A DNA stretch of 64,000 nt from Cellulosimicrobium marinum (GTDB taxonomy: Bacteria > Actinomycetota > Actinomycetes > Actinomycetales > Cellulomonadaceae): positions 124,001 to 188,000 of the forward strand of contig NZ_JAJBZH010000005.1 in NCBI RefSeq assembly GCF_020551945.1, read 5' to 3'. A program made the position numbers and the translations under genes. Below, in pieces: positions 8,915 through 19,627 of the stretch. The notes beneath the pieces were generated by a model, which worked only from the letters and a program-made list of their open reading frames with translations, was not told the origin of the DNA and did not search any database. Each line of letters begins with the position of its first letter. Position 1 is the stretch's first letter.

Positions 8915-10276
8915 ATGGACCGCAGGATATTCGGTCTGGAGACCGAGTACGGCGTGACGTGCGCCGCCGACGACGGCCGCGGGCTGTCGGCGGACGAGGT
9001 GGCGCGCTACCTGTTCCGCAAGGTCGTCGCGTGGGGGCGGTCGTCGAACGTCTTCCTGCGCAACGGGTCCCGGCTGTACCTCGACGTCGGGTCGCACCCG
9101 GAGTACGCGACCGCGGAGTGCGACGACGTGCGCCAGCTCGTCGCGTACGACCGCGGGGGCGAGCGCATCCTCGAGGGGCTCGTCGCGGACGCCCAGCAGC
9201 GCCTGGAGCACGAGGGGCTCCCGGGGCGCATCCACCTGTTCAAGAACAACACGGACTCGGCGGGCAACTCCTACGGGTGCCACGAGAACTACCTCGTGCG
9301 GCGGCAGGGCGACTTCTCGCGCCTGTCCGACGTCCTGGTCCCGTTCCTCATCACGCGGCAGGTCCTCACGGGCGCGGGCAAGGTGCTCATGACGCCGCGC
9401 GGGGCCGTGTACTGCCTGTCGCAGCGCGCCGACCACATCTGGGAGGCGGTGTCGAGCGCGACGACCCGGTCGCGGCCGATCATCAACACGCGCGACGAGC
9501 CGCACGCGGACGCGGAGAGCTACCGGCGCCTGCACGTCATCGTCGGGGACTCGTCGATGGCGGAGACCACGACGATGCTCAAGGTCGGCTCGACGGACCT
9601 CATCCTGCGGATGGTCGAGGCGGGCCTGCCGATCCGTGACCTCGCGCTGGAGAACCCGATCCGGTCGATCCGCGAGATCAGCCACGACATGACGGGCAAG
9701 CACCCGGTGCAGCTCGCGAGCGGGCGCACCGTGACCGCGATCGACCTGCAGGGCGAGTACCTGCAGCGGGTCAAGGAGTTCGTGGAGTCCGACGTCTCGC
9801 CGACGCCGGTCGTCAAGCAGGTGCTCGACCTGTGGGAGCGGGGGCTGCGCGCCCTGGAGACGGGCGACCTGTCGCTCGTCGACCGCGAGCTGGACTGGGT
9901 CATCAAGTACCGCCTGATCCAGCGGTACCAGGCCAAGCACGGCCTGGAGCTCGACGACCCGCGGGTCGCGCGTCTCGACCTCGCGTACCACGACATCTCG
10001 CGGACCGAGGGGCTGTACAACCTGCTCGCGGCCCGCGGCATGGTCGAGCGGGTCACGACGGACCTCGAGGTGTTCGAGTCGACGGCCGTCCCGCCCCAGA
10101 CGACGCGGGCGAAGCTCCGCGGCGACTTCGTGCGCGCCGCGCAGGAGGCGCGCCGCGACTACACGGTCGACTGGGTGCACCTCAAGCTCAACGACCAGGC
10201 GCAGCGCACCGTGCTGTGCAAGGACCCGTTCCGCAGCGTGGACGAGCGCGTGGACCGCCTCATCGAGTCGATGTGA
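8915..10276 (+). CDS. pafA: Pup-protein ligase PafA
   Basis: ATP-dependent ligase that phosphorylates the C-terminal Glu of Pup and transfers it to a lysine of the target. 453 aa, the normal length. FGLETEYGV (E9 region) binds Mg-ATP and D57 in [11 protein letters not shown] is the catalytic base. [17 protein letters not shown] and [13 protein letters not shown] are the other glutamine-synthetase-fold signatures. It lacks the Dop-specific loop, which distinguishes it from the related dop product. It follows prcA by 4 bp with a GGGGTAGGGG ribosome binding region and closes the proteasome cluster. Confidence 0.97.
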   Translation: MDRRIFGLETEYGVTCAADDGRGLSADEVARYLFRKVVAWGRSSNVFLRNGSRLYLDVGSHPEYATAECDDVRQLVAYDRGGERILEGLVADAQQRLEHEGLPGRIHLFKNNTDSAGNSYGCHENYLVRRQGDFSRLSDVLVPFLITRQVLTGAGKVLMTPRGAVYCLSQRADHIWEAVSSATTRSRPIINTRDEPHADAESYRRLHVIVGDSSMAETTTMLKVGSTDLILRMVEAGLPIRDLALENPIRSIREISHDMTGKHPVQLASGRTVTAIDLQGEYLQRVKEFVESDVSPTPVVKQVLDLWERGLRALETGDLSLVDRELDWVIKYRLIQRYQAKHGLELDDPRVARLDLAYHDISRTEGLYNLLAARGMVERVTTDLEVFESTAVPPQTTRAKLRGDFVRAAQEARRDYTVDWVHLKLNDQAQRTVLCKDPFRSVDERVDRLIESM

Positions 10277-10291
10277 CGTGCGGGGCGTGAT

Positions 10292-11329
10292 GTGAGGACC
10301 GTGCCCGTCACGGCCGCCGGACCCCCCGTGGGGACCGCGCGGCCGCTCCCTCGTCGTGCACGGCTGCTGCGCGGTGTCGCGGCGCTCCTGTCCGTCGTGC
10401 TCGCGCTCGTGCTCGGTGCGTGCCGAGAGCCGGAGGACGTGCCCCCGACGCCGCTGAACACCGAGCTGGAGGTGACCGGGTCGGCGGGTGCGCCTCCCGC
10501 GCTCGTGTACGACGAGCCCCTCGACGTGCCAGAGACGCGTACCGAGGTCGTGTGGCCGGGCACGGGCCGCGTGCTGGAGGACGACGGCCCGCTCCTGCTC
10601 AACCTCTACGCGGAGGACGCCGCCGCCGGGACCGTGCTGCAGAACACGTACGCCGACGCCCCCCAGTGGCTCCGCCTCACGGACGAGTCCGTGGGGACGG
10701 AGCTCGCGGACCTCCTGCGGGGGCAGCGCGTGGGCGCGCGCCTCCTTCTCGTCGAGGAGGACGACGGCGTCCCGGTGGTCCTGGTCGCCGACGTCCTGCC
10801 GACGCGCGCGGACGGGGAGGTCGTCGCGCCGCCCGACGCGGACGGCGTCCCCACCGTCGAGCTCGCGGAGGACGGCGCCCCGACGATCACCGTCCCCGCC
10901 GACACGCCCCCGCCGACCGACCTCGGCGTCCGCACGCTGGTCCGAGGCTCCGGCGCCCAGGTGGAGGCCGGGCAGGTCGTCACCGTCCGGTACACGGGCG
11001 TGCGCTGGTCGGACGGGGCGGTGGTCGACTCCTCGTGGGCCGACGACGCCGCCCCGTCGTCGGTGATGATCGGGATCGGCGAGGTCGTCGAGGGCTGGGA
11101 GCAGGGCCTGCTCGAGCAGTCGGTGGGCAGCCAGGTGCTGCTCGTCGTCCCGCCCGAGCTGGGGTACGAGGGGACCGCGAACCCGCTCGCGGAGGAGACG
11201 CTCGTCTACGTCGTCGACGTCCTCGACGCGCACTTCCCCGTGTCCGCCGAGGAGGCGGCGGGGGGTGCCGACGACGCCGCACCGGACCAGACCGGCGACG
11301 CGCCGGCCGACGAAGGAGAGAACCCATGA
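10292..11329 (+). CDS. FKBP-type peptidyl-prolyl isomerase, predicted lipoprotein
   Basis: Secreted, lipid-anchored FKBP-type prolyl isomerase, 345 aa. An Arg-rich n-region and a hydrophobic helix end in the lipobox LGAC, with Cys44 as the lipidated residue. An N-terminal FKBP-like half (about 90-180) shows [13 protein letters not shown]. The C-terminal half is a clear FKBP domain: [20 protein letters not shown], then [18 protein letters not shown] and PPELGYEG. The last 35 residues are acidic and Ala-rich. GTG 10292 is used; GTG 10301 is an alternative. Its presence directly after pafA is common in actinobacteria. It overlaps hisF by ATGA. Confidence 0.88.
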   Translation: MRTVPVTAAGPPVGTARPLPRRARLLRGVAALLSVVLALVLGACREPEDVPPTPLNTELEVTGSAGAPPALVYDEPLDVPETRTEVVWPGTGRVLEDDGPLLLNLYAEDAAAGTVLQNTYADAPQWLRLTDESVGTELADLLRGQRVGARLLLVEEDDGVPVVLVADVLPTRADGEVVAPPDADGVPTVELAEDGAPTITVPADTPPPTDLGVRTLVRGSGAQVEAGQVVTVRYTGVRWSDGAVVDSSWADDAAPSSVMIGIGEVVEGWEQGLLEQSVGSQVLLVVPPELGYEGTANPLAEETLVYVVDVLDAHFPVSAEEAAGGADDAAPDQTGDAPADEGENP

Positions 11330-12096
11330 CCGTCGCGATCCGTGTGATCCCGTGCCTCGACGTCGACGCGGGCCGCGTCGTCAAGGGCGTGAACTTCGAG
11401 AACCTGCGGGACGCGGGGGACCCGGTCGAGCTCGCCGCCCGGTACGACAGCGAGGGCGCCGACGAGCTGACGTTCCTCGACGTCTCGGCGTCGTCGGGCA
11501 ACCGGGAGACCACCTACGACGTGGTGCGGCGCACGGCGGAGCAGGTGTTCGTCCCTCTCACCGTCGGCGGCGGGGTGCGCACGGTCGACGACGTCGACCG
11601 GCTCCTGCGCGCCGGTGCCGACAAGGTCGGGGTGAACACGGCGGCGATCGCCCGCCCCGAGCTCGTGGCGGAGATCGCGGACCGGTTCGGCAGCCAGGTG
11701 CTGGTCCTGTCCGTGGACGCGCGGCGTACGACGGGCGACACCCGCACGGAGTCGGGGTACGAGGTGACGACGCACGGCGGGCGGCGCGGGACCGGCATCG
11801 ACGCCGTCGGGTGGGCGGTGCGAGCCGCGGAGCTCGGTGCGGGCGAGATCCTGCTCAACTCCATGGACGCGGACGGCACGACCGCCGGGTTCGACCTGGA
11901 GATGCTCTCGACGGTGCGCCGCGAGGTGCGGGTGCCGCTCGTCGCGAGCGGCGGCGCGGGCACCCCGGGGCACTTCGTCGACGCCGCGCGCACCGGCGCC
12001 GACGCGGTCCTCGCGGCGAGCGTGTTCCACTTCGGCACCCTCACCGTCGGCGAGGTCAAGGGCGCCCTGTGGGAGGCCGACGTCACGGTCCGGTAG
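11326..12096 (+). CDS. hisF: Imidazole glycerol phosphate synthase cyclase subunit HisF
   Basis: TIM-barrel cyclase subunit of IGP synthase, working with HisH (not in this window) to make imidazole glycerol phosphate and AICAR in histidine synthesis. 256 aa. Catalytic Asp12 sits in [13 protein letters not shown] and Asp131 in SVDARR. Phosphate-binding loops are VGGGVR and ASGGAG. ATG 11326 overlaps the stop of the FKBP gene (ATGA) and has a strong AAGGAGAG site, so it is probably translated from the same message. In related genomes hisF and hisI are neighbours; here an ABC exporter pair lies between them. Confidence 0.97.
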   Translation: MTVAIRVIPCLDVDAGRVVKGVNFENLRDAGDPVELAARYDSEGADELTFLDVSASSGNRETTYDVVRRTAEQVFVPLTVGGGVRTVDDVDRLLRAGADKVGVNTAAIARPELVAEIADRFGSQVLVLSVDARRTTGDTRTESGYEVTTHGGRRGTGIDAVGWAVRAAELGAGEILLNSMDADGTTAGFDLEMLSTVRREVRVPLVASGGAGTPGHFVDAARTGADAVLAASVFHFGTLTVGEVKGALWEADVTVR

Positions 12097-12161
12097 GCCC
12101 CGGAGGCGTGGGTCGCCTGTGAGAAGATCGTCGCATCCCGACGAAAGACGAGGTACGTCCC

Positions 12162-14204
12162 GTGCCCGGCAGCACGACGCGCCCGACCGGTGCCGACGCC
12201 CAGCCCTCCCCGCCCTCTCCCGACACCCTCCCCGCCGAGCCGCACGTCCGCCGAGCACACGCGCTGACCGGCTCGCGCGTCCGCCGATCCCTCGCCCTCA
12301 TGGGGCGCGGGCTGCGCGACGAGTGGCGCACCTACGTCCTCGCGATCGGCTCGTCCGCGCTCTTCGGCGCCCTGACCGTCGGGGTGAGCCGGGCGATCGG
12401 GACGGTCACCGACGAGGTCGTGGTGCCGGCCCTCGCGGGCGACGAGGTCGCGCGCGGCCGCATCGGGGTAGCCGGTCTCGTCCTCGCGGGCATCGCGGTC
12501 ACCCTGGCGGCGAGCGTCGCCGCGCGCCGCATCTTCGCCGGCAACGGGTACGCGGCCCTGCAGGCCCGGCACCGCACGGCCGTGACCCGCCAGTACCTGC
12601 GGCTGCCGATGTCCTGGCACAGGTCCCACCCCGCGGGCCAGCTCCTGTCGAACGCCAGCTCCGACGTCGAGGCCGCCACGGGCGTGTTCAACCCGCTGCC
12701 GTTCGCGCTCGGCGTCGTGGTGATGATCGGGGTCGCCGCGGTCATGCTCTTCCGGGTCGACGTGTGGCTCGCGTGCGCCGCGCTTCTCGTCATCCCGGTC
12801 GCCGTCGCGGTCAACGTCGTGTTCCAGCGCTACATGTCCCCGGCGGTCACGCGTGCGCAGCAGCTGCGCGCCGAGGTCGCGGACGTCGCGCACGAGAGCT
12901 TCGAGGCCGCCCTCCTCGTGACGTCGCTCGGCACCGCGGACCGGGAGGAGCGCCGGTTCGCCGAGCGCACCGACGCGCTGCGCGCCGCGAACGTGCGGGT
13001 CGGCGTCGTGCGCGCGTTCTTCGACCCCGTCATCGAGCTCCTGCCCTCGCTCGGCACGCTCCTCGTGCTCGGCGTCGGGACCGTGCGCCTCGCCGCCGGC
13101 GGCCTCGAGGCCGGCGACATCGTCACCGCGGCCTACCTCCTCACGATCATGGCCGTGCCCGTGCGGGCGTTCGGCTGGGTCCTCGGCGAGCTGCCCCGCG
13201 GTCTCGTCGGGTACGAGCGCATCAGCCGGGTCGTGGACGCGGGCGGCGTGCTGGCTCCCGGCACGGGACCGCTCCCCGGCACCGGGGGCGTGCGCGTCCG
13301 CCTCGAGGGCGTGGGCGTCGACGTGCGCGCCGCAGGCCGTGCCGTGACCCTCCTGCACGACGTCGACCTCGACCTCGCGCCCGGGTCCACCGTCGCGGTC
13401 GTCGGCTCGACCGGAGCCGGCAAGACGACGCTCGTCTCCCTCCTCGCCCGCCTGTCCGACCCGACCCGCGGCCGCGTGACCCTCGACGGGACCGACGTGC
13501 GCGACGTGCGCGAGGCCGACCTCACGGCCCAGGTGGCGCTCGTCGCGCAGCAGGCGTTCGTGTTCGAGGACACCGTGCGCGCGAACGTCACCCTCGCCGA
13601 CGACGGCGACGGGCCGGACGACGACCGGGTGTGGGACGCGCTGCGCCTCGCGCGCGTCGCCGACGTCGTCGAGCGCCTGCCCGACGGTCTCGACGCCCCG
13701 CTGGGCGAGCGGGGTGCGAACCTGTCCGGCGGCCAGCGTCAACGCCTCGCGATCGCCCGCGCCCTCGTCCGCCGCCCCCGCCTGCTCGTGCTGGACGACG
13801 CGACGTCGGCCGTCGACCCGCGCGTCGAGCAGCAGATCCTCGCCGGGCTGCGGCACGAGAGGGCGGACCGGCCGACGGTCGTCATGGTCGCCTACCGCAT
13901 GGCGAGCGTGGCGCTCGCGGACGTCGTCGTGCACGTCGAGTCCGGCCGCGTGGTCGACGTCGGGACGCACGACGCGCTGCTCGCGCGCGACCCCGGCTAC
14001 CGGGCCCTGGCGACGGCGTACGCGCGCGAGGCGGAGCGGCGCGCGGCCGACGAGCAGGACGCGACGGACGACGAGATCCGCAGGCGCGAGGCGCGGGACG
14101 CCGACGCGACCGCGGAGGTGCCGGACGACGAGGTCGACCGGCGCGAGGACGAGGAAGCGGACGACCTGGCCCGTCGGGCCGAGGCAGGGGCGCTGGAGGA
14201 GTGA
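12162..14204 (+). CDS. ABC exporter half-transporter with degenerate ATPase site (partner of next gene)
   Basis: Type IV ABC exporter, membrane domain followed by nucleotide-binding domain, 680 aa. Six predicted helices cover about residues 60-350. The NBD has Walker [11 protein letters not shown]-loop VAQQAFVF and an intact signature LSGGQRQR. The Walker B is LLVLDDATS, with Asp in place of the catalytic Glu, and the H-loop position reads VMVAYRMAS, with Tyr in place of His. These changes are typical of the non-hydrolysing half of heterodimeric exporters. A charged tail of about 55 residues follows. GTG 12162 has GACGAGG upstream. The gene overlaps the partner by GTGA. The substrate is unknown; multidrug or peptide export is typical of the family. 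Confidence 0.93.
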   Translation: MPGSTTRPTGADAQPSPPSPDTLPAEPHVRRAHALTGSRVRRSLALMGRGLRDEWRTYVLAIGSSALFGALTVGVSRAIGTVTDEVVVPALAGDEVARGRIGVAGLVLAGIAVTLAASVAARRIFAGNGYAALQARHRTAVTRQYLRLPMSWHRSHPAGQLLSNASSDVEAATGVFNPLPFALGVVVMIGVAAVMLFRVDVWLACAALLVIPVAVAVNVVFQRYMSPAVTRAQQLRAEVADVAHESFEAALLVTSLGTADREERRFAERTDALRAANVRVGVVRAFFDPVIELLPSLGTLLVLGVGTVRLAAGGLEAGDIVTAAYLLTIMAVPVRAFGWVLGELPRGLVGYERISRVVDAGGVLAPGTGPLPGTGGVRVRLEGVGVDVRAAGRAVTLLHDVDLDLAPGSTVAVVGSTGAGKTTLVSLLARLSDPTRGRVTLDGTDVRDVREADLTAQVALVAQQAFVFEDTVRANVTLADDGDGPDDDRVWDALRLARVADVVERLPDGLDAPLGERGANLSGGQRQRLAIARALVRRPRLLVLDDATSAVDPRVEQQILAGLRHERADRPTVVMVAYRMASVALADVVVHVESGRVVDVGTHDALLARDPGYRALATAYAREAERRAADEQDATDDEIRRREARDADATAEVPDDEVDRREDEEADDLARRAEAGALEE

Positions 14205-16021
14205 GCACCACGACCACGGAGGCGCGCATCGCCTCGGCGAGCACGCTGGGCGTGCTCGCGACCCTGCGCCGCGGCGTGCAGGTCTCGCCGCAGATCCTCG
14301 ACGGCCTGTGGGTCACGCTCGGGCTCGCGGTCGCGGCCGCGCTCGGACGCATCGTCGTGCCGGTCGCCGTCCAGCAGACCATCGACACCGGCGTGCTCGC
14401 GGACGGCGGCCCGGACACGGGCCGCGTCGCGCTGCTCGTGGGCGCGGCGGCCGCGGTCCTCGTGGTCGCGGGGCTGTGCTCGGCGTTCGTCAACGTCCGC
14501 CTGTTCCGCTCGACGGAGGCCGGCCTGGCGAACCTGCGCGTGCGCGCGTTCCGCCACGTCCACGACCTGTCGGTGCTCACCCAGAGCACCGAGCGCCGCG
14601 GCTCGCTCGTCTCGCGCGTGACGAGCGACGTCGACACCATCTCGCTGTTCGTGCAGTGGGGCGGCATCATGCTGCTCGTCTCCGTGCTGCAGATCGGTGC
14701 GGCGACCGTGCTCATGGCGATCTACTCGTGGCAGCTCACGCTCGTCGTGTGGGCGTGCTTCGTGCCGCTCTTCCTCGTGCTGCGACCCGCCCAGCGGCGC
14801 GTCAACGAGGCGTACACGACCGTGCGGGCGCGCGTCGGCGCGATGCTCGGCGCGATCTCCGAGTCCGTCGTCGGCGCCGAGACGATCCGTGCCTACGGCG
14901 TGGGCGCGCGCACCGCGCGACGCATCGACGCCGCCGTCGACGGGACGCGGCGGGCCATGGTGCGCGCGCAGAAGCTCGTCGCCGTCGTGTTCTCGAGCGG
15001 CGTCCTCGTCGCGAACCTCGTGCTCGCCGTCGTCGTCGTGGTCGGCTCCCTGCTCGGCGTCGCGGGGGACATCTCCGTGGGCCGACTCCTCGCGTTCCTG
15101 TTCCTCGTCCAGCTCTTCACCGGCCCCGTCCAGATGGCGACGGAGATCCTCAACGAGCTGCAGAACGCCGTCGCCGGCTGGCGCCGCGTGCTCGCGGTGC
15201 TCGAGACGCCCGTCGAGGTCGTCGACCCGGGGGACGCCGGCACGACGAGCCCGCGCGGCCCGGCGCACGTGCGCCTGGAGGGCGTGCGGTTCGCCTACCC
15301 GGACGGGCCGGAGGTGCTGCACGGCGTCGACCTCGACCTGCCCGCGCGCGCGTCCGTCGCGGTCGTCGGCGCGACCGGATCGGGCAAGACGACGATCGCG
15401 AAGCTCGTCACGCGGCTCATGGACCCCACGGCGGGCCGCGTGCTGCTCGACGACGTCGACCTGCGCGAGATCCGGGGCGCGAGCCTGCGCGAGCGCGTCG
15501 TCCTCGTGCCGCAGGAGGGGTTCCTCTTCGACGGCACCCTCGCCGAGAACGTCGCCTACGGGCTGCGCGGCGAGGTCGGCGACCCCGGGCCGGGCACGCC
15601 CGAGCGCGCGCGGATCGAGGCCGCCGTCGACCGGCTCGGCCTGGTGGACTGGGTCGCGGACCTGCCCGACGGACTGGACTCCGCCGTGGGCCAGCGCGGG
15701 GAGTCGTTGTCGGCCGGCGAGCGACAGCTCGTCGCGCTGCTGCGTGCCTACCTCGCCGAGGCGGACCTGCTCGTGCTCGACGAGGCGACCTCCGCCGTCG
15801 ACCCGGCGACGGAGGTCCGCATCGCCCGTGCCCTCGCGTCGCTGACCGCCGGCCGCTCGACGATCACGATCGCGCACCGCCTCTCGACGGCCGAGGCGGC
15901 CGACCTCGTCGTCGTGGTCGATGCGGGCCACGTCGTCGAGGTGGGCCACCACGACACCCTGGTGCGCGCGGGCGGCGTCTACGCCCGCATGCACGACGCG
16001 TGGGTCGCGCAGACGCGGTGA
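14201..16021 (+). CDS. ABC exporter half-transporter with active Walker B (partner of previous gene)
   Basis: Second half of a heterodimeric type IV ABC exporter, 606 aa, with six helices in residues 40-325 and a C-terminal NBD. It has Walker [11 protein letters not shown]-loop VPQEGFLF, Walker [10 protein letters not shown] with the catalytic Glu, and H-loop ITIAHRLST with the switch His. Its signature is [10 protein letters not shown] rather than LSGGQ. In the heterodimer this altered signature would face the altered Walker B of the first subunit, giving one degenerate and one working site. The GTG overlaps the upstream TGA and follows GGAGGA, so the two subunits are coupled. No regulator is visible nearby. 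Confidence 0.93.
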   Translation: MSTTTTEARIASASTLGVLATLRRGVQVSPQILDGLWVTLGLAVAAALGRIVVPVAVQQTIDTGVLADGGPDTGRVALLVGAAAAVLVVAGLCSAFVNVRLFRSTEAGLANLRVRAFRHVHDLSVLTQSTERRGSLVSRVTSDVDTISLFVQWGGIMLLVSVLQIGAATVLMAIYSWQLTLVVWACFVPLFLVLRPAQRRVNEAYTTVRARVGAMLGAISESVVGAETIRAYGVGARTARRIDAAVDGTRRAMVRAQKLVAVVFSSGVLVANLVLAVVVVVGSLLGVAGDISVGRLLAFLFLVQLFTGPVQMATEILNELQNAVAGWRRVLAVLETPVEVVDPGDAGTTSPRGPAHVRLEGVRFAYPDGPEVLHGVDLDLPARASVAVVGATGSGKTTIAKLVTRLMDPTAGRVLLDDVDLREIRGASLRERVVLVPQEGFLFDGTLAENVAYGLRGEVGDPGPGTPERARIEAAVDRLGLVDWVADLPDGLDSAVGQRGESLSAGERQLVALLRAYLAEADLLVLDEATSAVDPATEVRIARALASLTAGRSTITIAHRLSTAEAADLVVVVDAGHVVEVGHHDTLVRAGGVYARMHDAWVAQTR

Positions 16022-16077
16022 GCGCCGGACCACGCCCGGGCGGCGAGACGTGGCGCCCGGTGCCCCGCGGCGTCTGG

Positions 16078-16083
16078 CAGGAT
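16078..16083 (+). promoter_or_regulatory. -10 element CAGGAT, leaderless hisI/trp promoter
   Basis: CAGGAT ends 6 nt before GTG 16090. It would drive hisI, trpE and the Trp-associated membrane gene, which are joined by stop-start overlaps. Confidence 0.5.
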
Positions 16084-16089
16084 TCTCGG

Positions 16090-16536
16090 GTGCCCGACGA
16101 CACGACCCTCCCCGCGCCGGCCCCGTCCCTCGACCCTGCCGTCGCGTCGCGCCTCAAGCGCGACGACGCCGGTCTCGTCGCCGCGATCGTCCAGCAGCAC
16201 GACACCGGTGACGTGCTCATGCTGGGCTGGATGGACGACGAGGCCCTGCACCGCACCCTGACGAGCGGGCGCGTGACGTTCTGGAGCCGGTCCCGGCAGG
16301 AGTACTGGCGCAAGGGCGACACGTCCGGGCACGTCCAGGTCGTGCGGTCCGTCGCGCTCGACTGCGACGGTGACGCCCTGCTCGTGCGCGTGGACCAGGT
16401 GGGCGCCGCGTGCCACACCGGCACCCGCACGTGCTTCGAGGCCGGGGGCGACCTCGGCGCCGTGGTCGGCGCGCTGCCCGGTGCCCCCGGGACCCCCGAC
16501 GCGCCCGCGACCGACCCCGAGGAGGAGGACCAGTGA
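16090..16536 (+). CDS. hisI: Phosphoribosyl-AMP cyclohydrolase HisI
   Basis: Zn/Mg-dependent hydrolase that opens the adenine ring of phosphoribosyl-AMP in histidine synthesis. 148 aa, the single-domain form without HisE. Signatures are [31 protein letters not shown] (substrate binding) and the metal-binding DCDGD and CHTGTRTCF blocks, in which the Cys and Asp ligands are present. GTG 16090 is set by the -10 at 16078. The last 30 residues are acidic and Pro-rich. It overlaps trpE by GTGA, which links a histidine gene to the tryptophan genes, as in several actinobacteria. Confidence 0.96.
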   Translation: MPDDTTLPAPAPSLDPAVASRLKRDDAGLVAAIVQQHDTGDVLMLGWMDDEALHRTLTSGRVTFWSRSRQEYWRKGDTSGHVQVVRSVALDCDGDALLVRVDQVGAACHTGTRTCFEAGGDLGAVVGALPGAPGTPDAPATDPEEEDQ

Positions 16537-18104
16537 CCGCGACCGGCACCACGGAGCCCACGACCGTCCCGCAGGGAGGACCCGCCTGGGGCGAGACGTG
16601 GCCCGCGGTGGACGGCTTCCGCGCACTGGCGTCGTCGCGGCGCGTCGTGCCCGTGGTGCGTCGCCTGCTGGCCGACGACGTCACGCCCGTCGGCCTGTAC
16701 CGCAGCCTCGCGCAGGGCCGGCCGGGCACCTTCGTCCTGGAGTCCGCGGAGTCGGACGGCACCTGGGGGCGCTGGTCGTTCGTCGGCGCGTCGTCGCTCG
16801 CGACGCTCACGTCCCGCGACGGCCGCGCCGTCTGGTCCGGCGACGTCCCGGTGGGCATCCCGACCGAGGGCGACGTCGTCGACGTGCTCGAGGCGACGCT
16901 CGAGGCGCTGCGCACCCCGCCGGTCGACGGCCTGCCGCCCCTGACCGGCGGTCTCGCCGGGGCGATCGGGTGGGACGTGATCCGGCACTGGGAGCCCACG
17001 CTTCCCGCCGCTGCTCCCGACGAGCTGGGCGTCCCCGAGCTCACGCTCTGCCTCGCCACGGACCTCGCGGCGGTCGACCACCGCGAGGGCAGCGTCTGGC
17101 TCGTCGCCAACGCGATCAACGTCGACGGCACGGACGAGCGGGTCGACGAGGCGTACGCGGACGCCGTCGCGCGCCTCGATGCGATGCAGGCGCGCCTCGC
17201 GTCCGGGATGTCCTCCGTGGTGTCGGTCGCGTCGGGGGAGCCGGAGCCCGAGCTCGAGTTCCGGTCGACGCGCGAGGAGTTCGAGGCGTCCGTCGTCGCG
17301 GGCAAGGACGCGATCCGCGAGGGCGAGGTGTTCCAGGTCGTGCTGTCGCAGCGCCTCGACCTCGACTGCCCGGCCGAGCCCCTCGACGTCTACCGCGCGC
17401 TGCGCACCATCAACCCCAGCCCGTACATGTACTACTTCCAGCTCACCGACGCGGACGGACGCGACTTCGCCGTCGTCGGGTCGAGCCCGGAGACGCTCGT
17501 CAAGGTCACCGCCGGTCGCGTCGTGACGTTCCCCATCGCGGGCTCGCGCCCGCGCGGGGCGACGCCGGAGGAGGACGTCGCGCTGGGGGAGGAGCTCCTC
17601 GCCGACCCGAAGGAGCGCGCCGAGCACATCATGCTCGTCGACCTCTCGCGCAACGACCTCGTGAAGGTGTGCGAGCCGACGTCCGTCGAGGTCGTCGAGT
17701 TCATGGCGACCAAGCGCTTCAGCCACATCATGCACCTGTGCTCGACCGTCGTCGGGACGCTGCGGGACGGCGCGAGCGCGCTCGACGCGTTCCGTGCGAC
17801 GTTCCCCGCCGGGACGCTCTCCGGTGCGCCCAAGCCGCGTGCGATCGCGCTCATCGACGAGCTCGAGCCCGCGCGTCGCGGGATCTACGGCGGCACCGCC
17901 GGTTACTTCGACTTCGCGGGCGACATGGACATGGCGATCGCGATCCGGACCGCGCTCGTCCGCGACGGGCGCGCGAGCGTCCAGGCGGGCGGCGGGATCG
18001 TCGCCGACTCGGTGCCCGCCCTGGAGTACGCCGAGTCGCGCAACAAGGCCGCCGCGGCGGTCCGGGCGGTCCAGGTGGCGGCCGGGCTGCGGAGCCTCGC
18101 ATGA
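16533..18104 (+). CDS. trpE: Anthranilate synthase component I TrpE
   Basis: Converts chorismate to anthranilate with ammonia from TrpG, which is not in this window. 523 aa. The N-terminal regulatory lobe has the FVLESAE motif of the tryptophan-binding LLES type. The C-terminal chorismate-binding domain shows [41 protein letters not shown] and [18 protein letters not shown] 16533 overlaps the hisI stop. The next gene overlaps its stop by ATGA. No Trp-rich leader is seen directly before it, because hisI occupies that place. Confidence 0.96.
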   Translation: MTATGTTEPTTVPQGGPAWGETWPAVDGFRALASSRRVVPVVRRLLADDVTPVGLYRSLAQGRPGTFVLESAESDGTWGRWSFVGASSLATLTSRDGRAVWSGDVPVGIPTEGDVVDVLEATLEALRTPPVDGLPPLTGGLAGAIGWDVIRHWEPTLPAAAPDELGVPELTLCLATDLAAVDHREGSVWLVANAINVDGTDERVDEAYADAVARLDAMQARLASGMSSVVSVASGEPEPELEFRSTREEFEASVVAGKDAIREGEVFQVVLSQRLDLDCPAEPLDVYRALRTINPSPYMYYFQLTDADGRDFAVVGSSPETLVKVTAGRVVTFPIAGSRPRGATPEEDVALGEELLADPKERAEHIMLVDLSRNDLVKVCEPTSVEVVEFMATKRFSHIMHLCSTVVGTLRDGASALDAFRATFPAGTLSGAPKPRAIALIDELEPARRGIYGGTAGYFDFAGDMDMAIAIRTALVRDGRASVQAGGGIVADSVPALEYAESRNKAAAAVRAVQVAAGLRSLA

Positions 18105-18736
18105 CGTCGCGCGGGCCGTCGCGCCGCGCGGCGATCTGGGTCCTCCTGCTCCTCGGCGGCGCGACGCTCGCCGTGTCCGCCGTCACGTGGTCGACGACGA
18201 CGGGCGCGACCGCGCTCGAGCCCGTCGTGGACGTCGCGGTGAGCGGCACGACCGCGGCCCCGGGCGTCGGGGCGGCCGCCCTCGTCCTCGTCGCGGCCGC
18301 CCTCGCGCTCGGCCTCGTGGGCCGGGTCGGGCGGTGGGTCGTGCTCGCCGTCGCCGCGGCCAGCGGCGTCGTCACGACGGCCTCCGCGCTCGGTGTCGCC
18401 CTCGACCCGGAGACGTCGGCCCGGTCCGCCGTCGCGGACGCGACGGGCGTGACCGAGCTCACCGCCCCGGTGACGCTCACGCCCGCGCCCTGGGCCGCCG
18501 TCGTCCTCGGCGTGCTGACCGTGCTCGTCGTGGCAGGGGTCGCGGTCGCCGCCCGGGGCTGGACGAGCGCCTCGACGCGGCACGAGCGCGACGCCTCCGC
18601 GGCGCCCGCAGCAGCCTCCGCCGGAGCCTCCGGTGACGAGGGGCCCGGTGCGGCGACGCAGGACGCCGCGCTGAGCGACCACGACGCCTGGGACGCCCTC
18701 TCGCGTGGCGAGGACCCGACCGACACGTCCCGCTGA
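18101..18736 (+). CDS. Trp-biosynthesis-associated membrane protein (TIGR02234 family)
   Basis: Predicted membrane protein of 211 aa found between trpE and trpC in actinobacteria. Four hydrophobic segments are visible: about 10-30 (IWVLLLLGGATLAVSAVTW), 50-75, 80-100 and 132-155. The extracytoplasmic segment between the last two is Asp/Thr-rich. A soluble Ala/Ser/Asp-rich tail of 55 residues follows. The W-x-T-type motif TWSTTTG after the first helix is typical of the family. The ATG overlaps the trpE stop (ATGA). The molecular role is unknown; conservation beside trp genes suggests a link to tryptophan metabolism or its membrane handling. Confidence 0.88.
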   Translation: MTSRGPSRRAAIWVLLLLGGATLAVSAVTWSTTTGATALEPVVDVAVSGTTAAPGVGAAALVLVAAALALGLVGRVGRWVVLAVAAASGVVTTASALGVALDPETSARSAVADATGVTELTAPVTLTPAPWAAVVLGVLTVLVVAGVAVAARGWTSASTRHERDASAAPAAASAGASGDEGPGAATQDAALSDHDAWDALSRGEDPTDTSR

Positions 18737-18755
18737 CCGCCCCTCCGAGGTCGGA

Positions 18756-18761
18756 TAGTCT
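18756..18761 (+). promoter_or_regulatory. -10 element TAGTCT
   Basis: TAGTCT lies 32 nt before ATG 18794. A start of transcription near 18768 would place the GAAAGG site (18778-18783) in a short leader. Confidence 0.4.
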
Positions 18762-18793
18762 GGGCGCACATCATGACGAAAGGCACCACCCTC

Positions 18794-19042
18794 ATGGCCG
18801 AGAACCAGAAGACCGAGATCGCGTACCTGCCGCCCGCCGCGCCGCCCACCAACCACGGTCACACCGTCGCCGCGTGGACGACGATGATCGGGATCATCCT
18901 GGGGACGCTCGTCGCGGCCGTCGGCGTGGTGATCGCCGCGGTCTGGCTCTTCTGGGTCGGCATGGGCGTCGTCGCCGCGAGCCTCGTCGTCGGGGTCGTG
19001 CTCCGCAACATGGGGTACGGCCAGAAGACCGTCCGCCGCTGA
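18794..19042 (+). CDS. HGxxPAAW-family small membrane protein
   Basis: 82-aa protein with two hydrophobic helices (TMIGIILGTLVAAVGVVIAA and FWVGMGVVAASLVVGVVL) and the family motif HGHTVAAW near residue 22, a variant of HGxTPAAW in which the usual Pro is Val. Function unknown; the family is restricted to actinobacteria and usually lies in the trp region. ATG 18794 is preferred because GAAAGG lies 10 nt upstream; ATG 18773 in the same frame is possible but would fall only 11 nt after the -10 element. The DUF2752 gene follows 11 bp later. Confidence 0.85.
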   Translation: MAENQKTEIAYLPPAAPPTNHGHTVAAWTTMIGIILGTLVAAVGVVIAAVWLFWVGMGVVAASLVVGVVLRNMGYGQKTVRR

Positions 19043-19053
19043 CGCTCGCGGCC

Positions 19054-19515
19054 GTGACGCACCCGGGCACCCCTGCGGGCACGGCAGCGGTCGTGCCGCG
19101 CGGGCTGCGCGGTGCCACGGCGCCGGTCGTGACGGGTGCCGTCGTCGTCGCGGCGGTCCTCTACGTCGCGCTGACCGACCCGCACCGCCCGGGTGGCTTC
19201 CTCACGTGCCCGCTCCTCGCGCTGACGGGCCTGGCGTGCCCGGGGTGCGGGGGCCTGCGCGCGACGTACGACATGGTCCACCTGGACCTCGCGGGCGCGT
19301 GGTCGATGAACCCGCTCTGGGTGCTCGTCGCGCCGGTCCTCGTGGTCCTGTGGGGCGCGTGGCTCGTCCGGGCGTGGCGCGGCAGGCCGGGGCCGCTCCT
19401 CTCGCCGAGGGTGTCACCGACGGTCGCGTGGACCGCGCTCGTGGTGCTCGTCGCCTTCGGCGTGCTGCGCAACGTGCCGGTCCTCGAGGCGTGGCTGGGG
19501 CCCGCCGCCGGATGA
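19054..19515 (+). CDS. DUF2752 membrane protein
   Basis: 153-aa protein with the DUF2752 core: CPLLALTGLACPGCGGLRA followed by NPLW about 35 residues later. The paired Cys of CPGCG are conserved in the family and suggest a redox or metal site, but no biochemical role is established to my knowledge. Hydrophobic stretches occur at about 28-45, 88-108 and 125-143. GTG 19054 is the first start after the preceding stop and has no strong ribosome binding site, so translation may be coupled to the upstream gene 11 bp away. It is the last gene before the trpC promoter region. Confidence 0.85.
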   Translation: MTHPGTPAGTAAVVPRGLRGATAPVVTGAVVVAAVLYVALTDPHRPGGFLTCPLLALTGLACPGCGGLRATYDMVHLDLAGAWSMNPLWVLVAPVLVVLWGAWLVRAWRGRPGPLLSPRVSPTVAWTALVVLVAFGVLRNVPVLEAWLGPAAG

Positions 19516-19579
19516 GCCGCAGGAGGGCTCGCCCCGTCTCGTGAGGTGGGCCGTGGTCAAGGTCACGCGAGCACGGCCC

Positions 19580-19585
19580 TACGAT
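19580..19585 (+). promoter_or_regulatory. -10 element TACGAT ahead of trpC
   Basis: TACGAT in the 192-bp gap before trpC gives a predicted start near 19592 and a leader of about 115 nt. A weak -35-like TGGTCA at 19554-19559 is 20 bp away, longer than ideal. Confidence 0.4.
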
Positions 19586-19627
19586 GGCAGGAACCTCCGT
19601 GTCAACGGTCGGGGCCAGAACCTGTGG

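Noticed and set aside
7862-11233. A 1123-codon minus-strand frame opposite prcA, pafA and the FKBP gene
   Set aside because: Low-complexity composition and complete antisense overlap with conserved genes.
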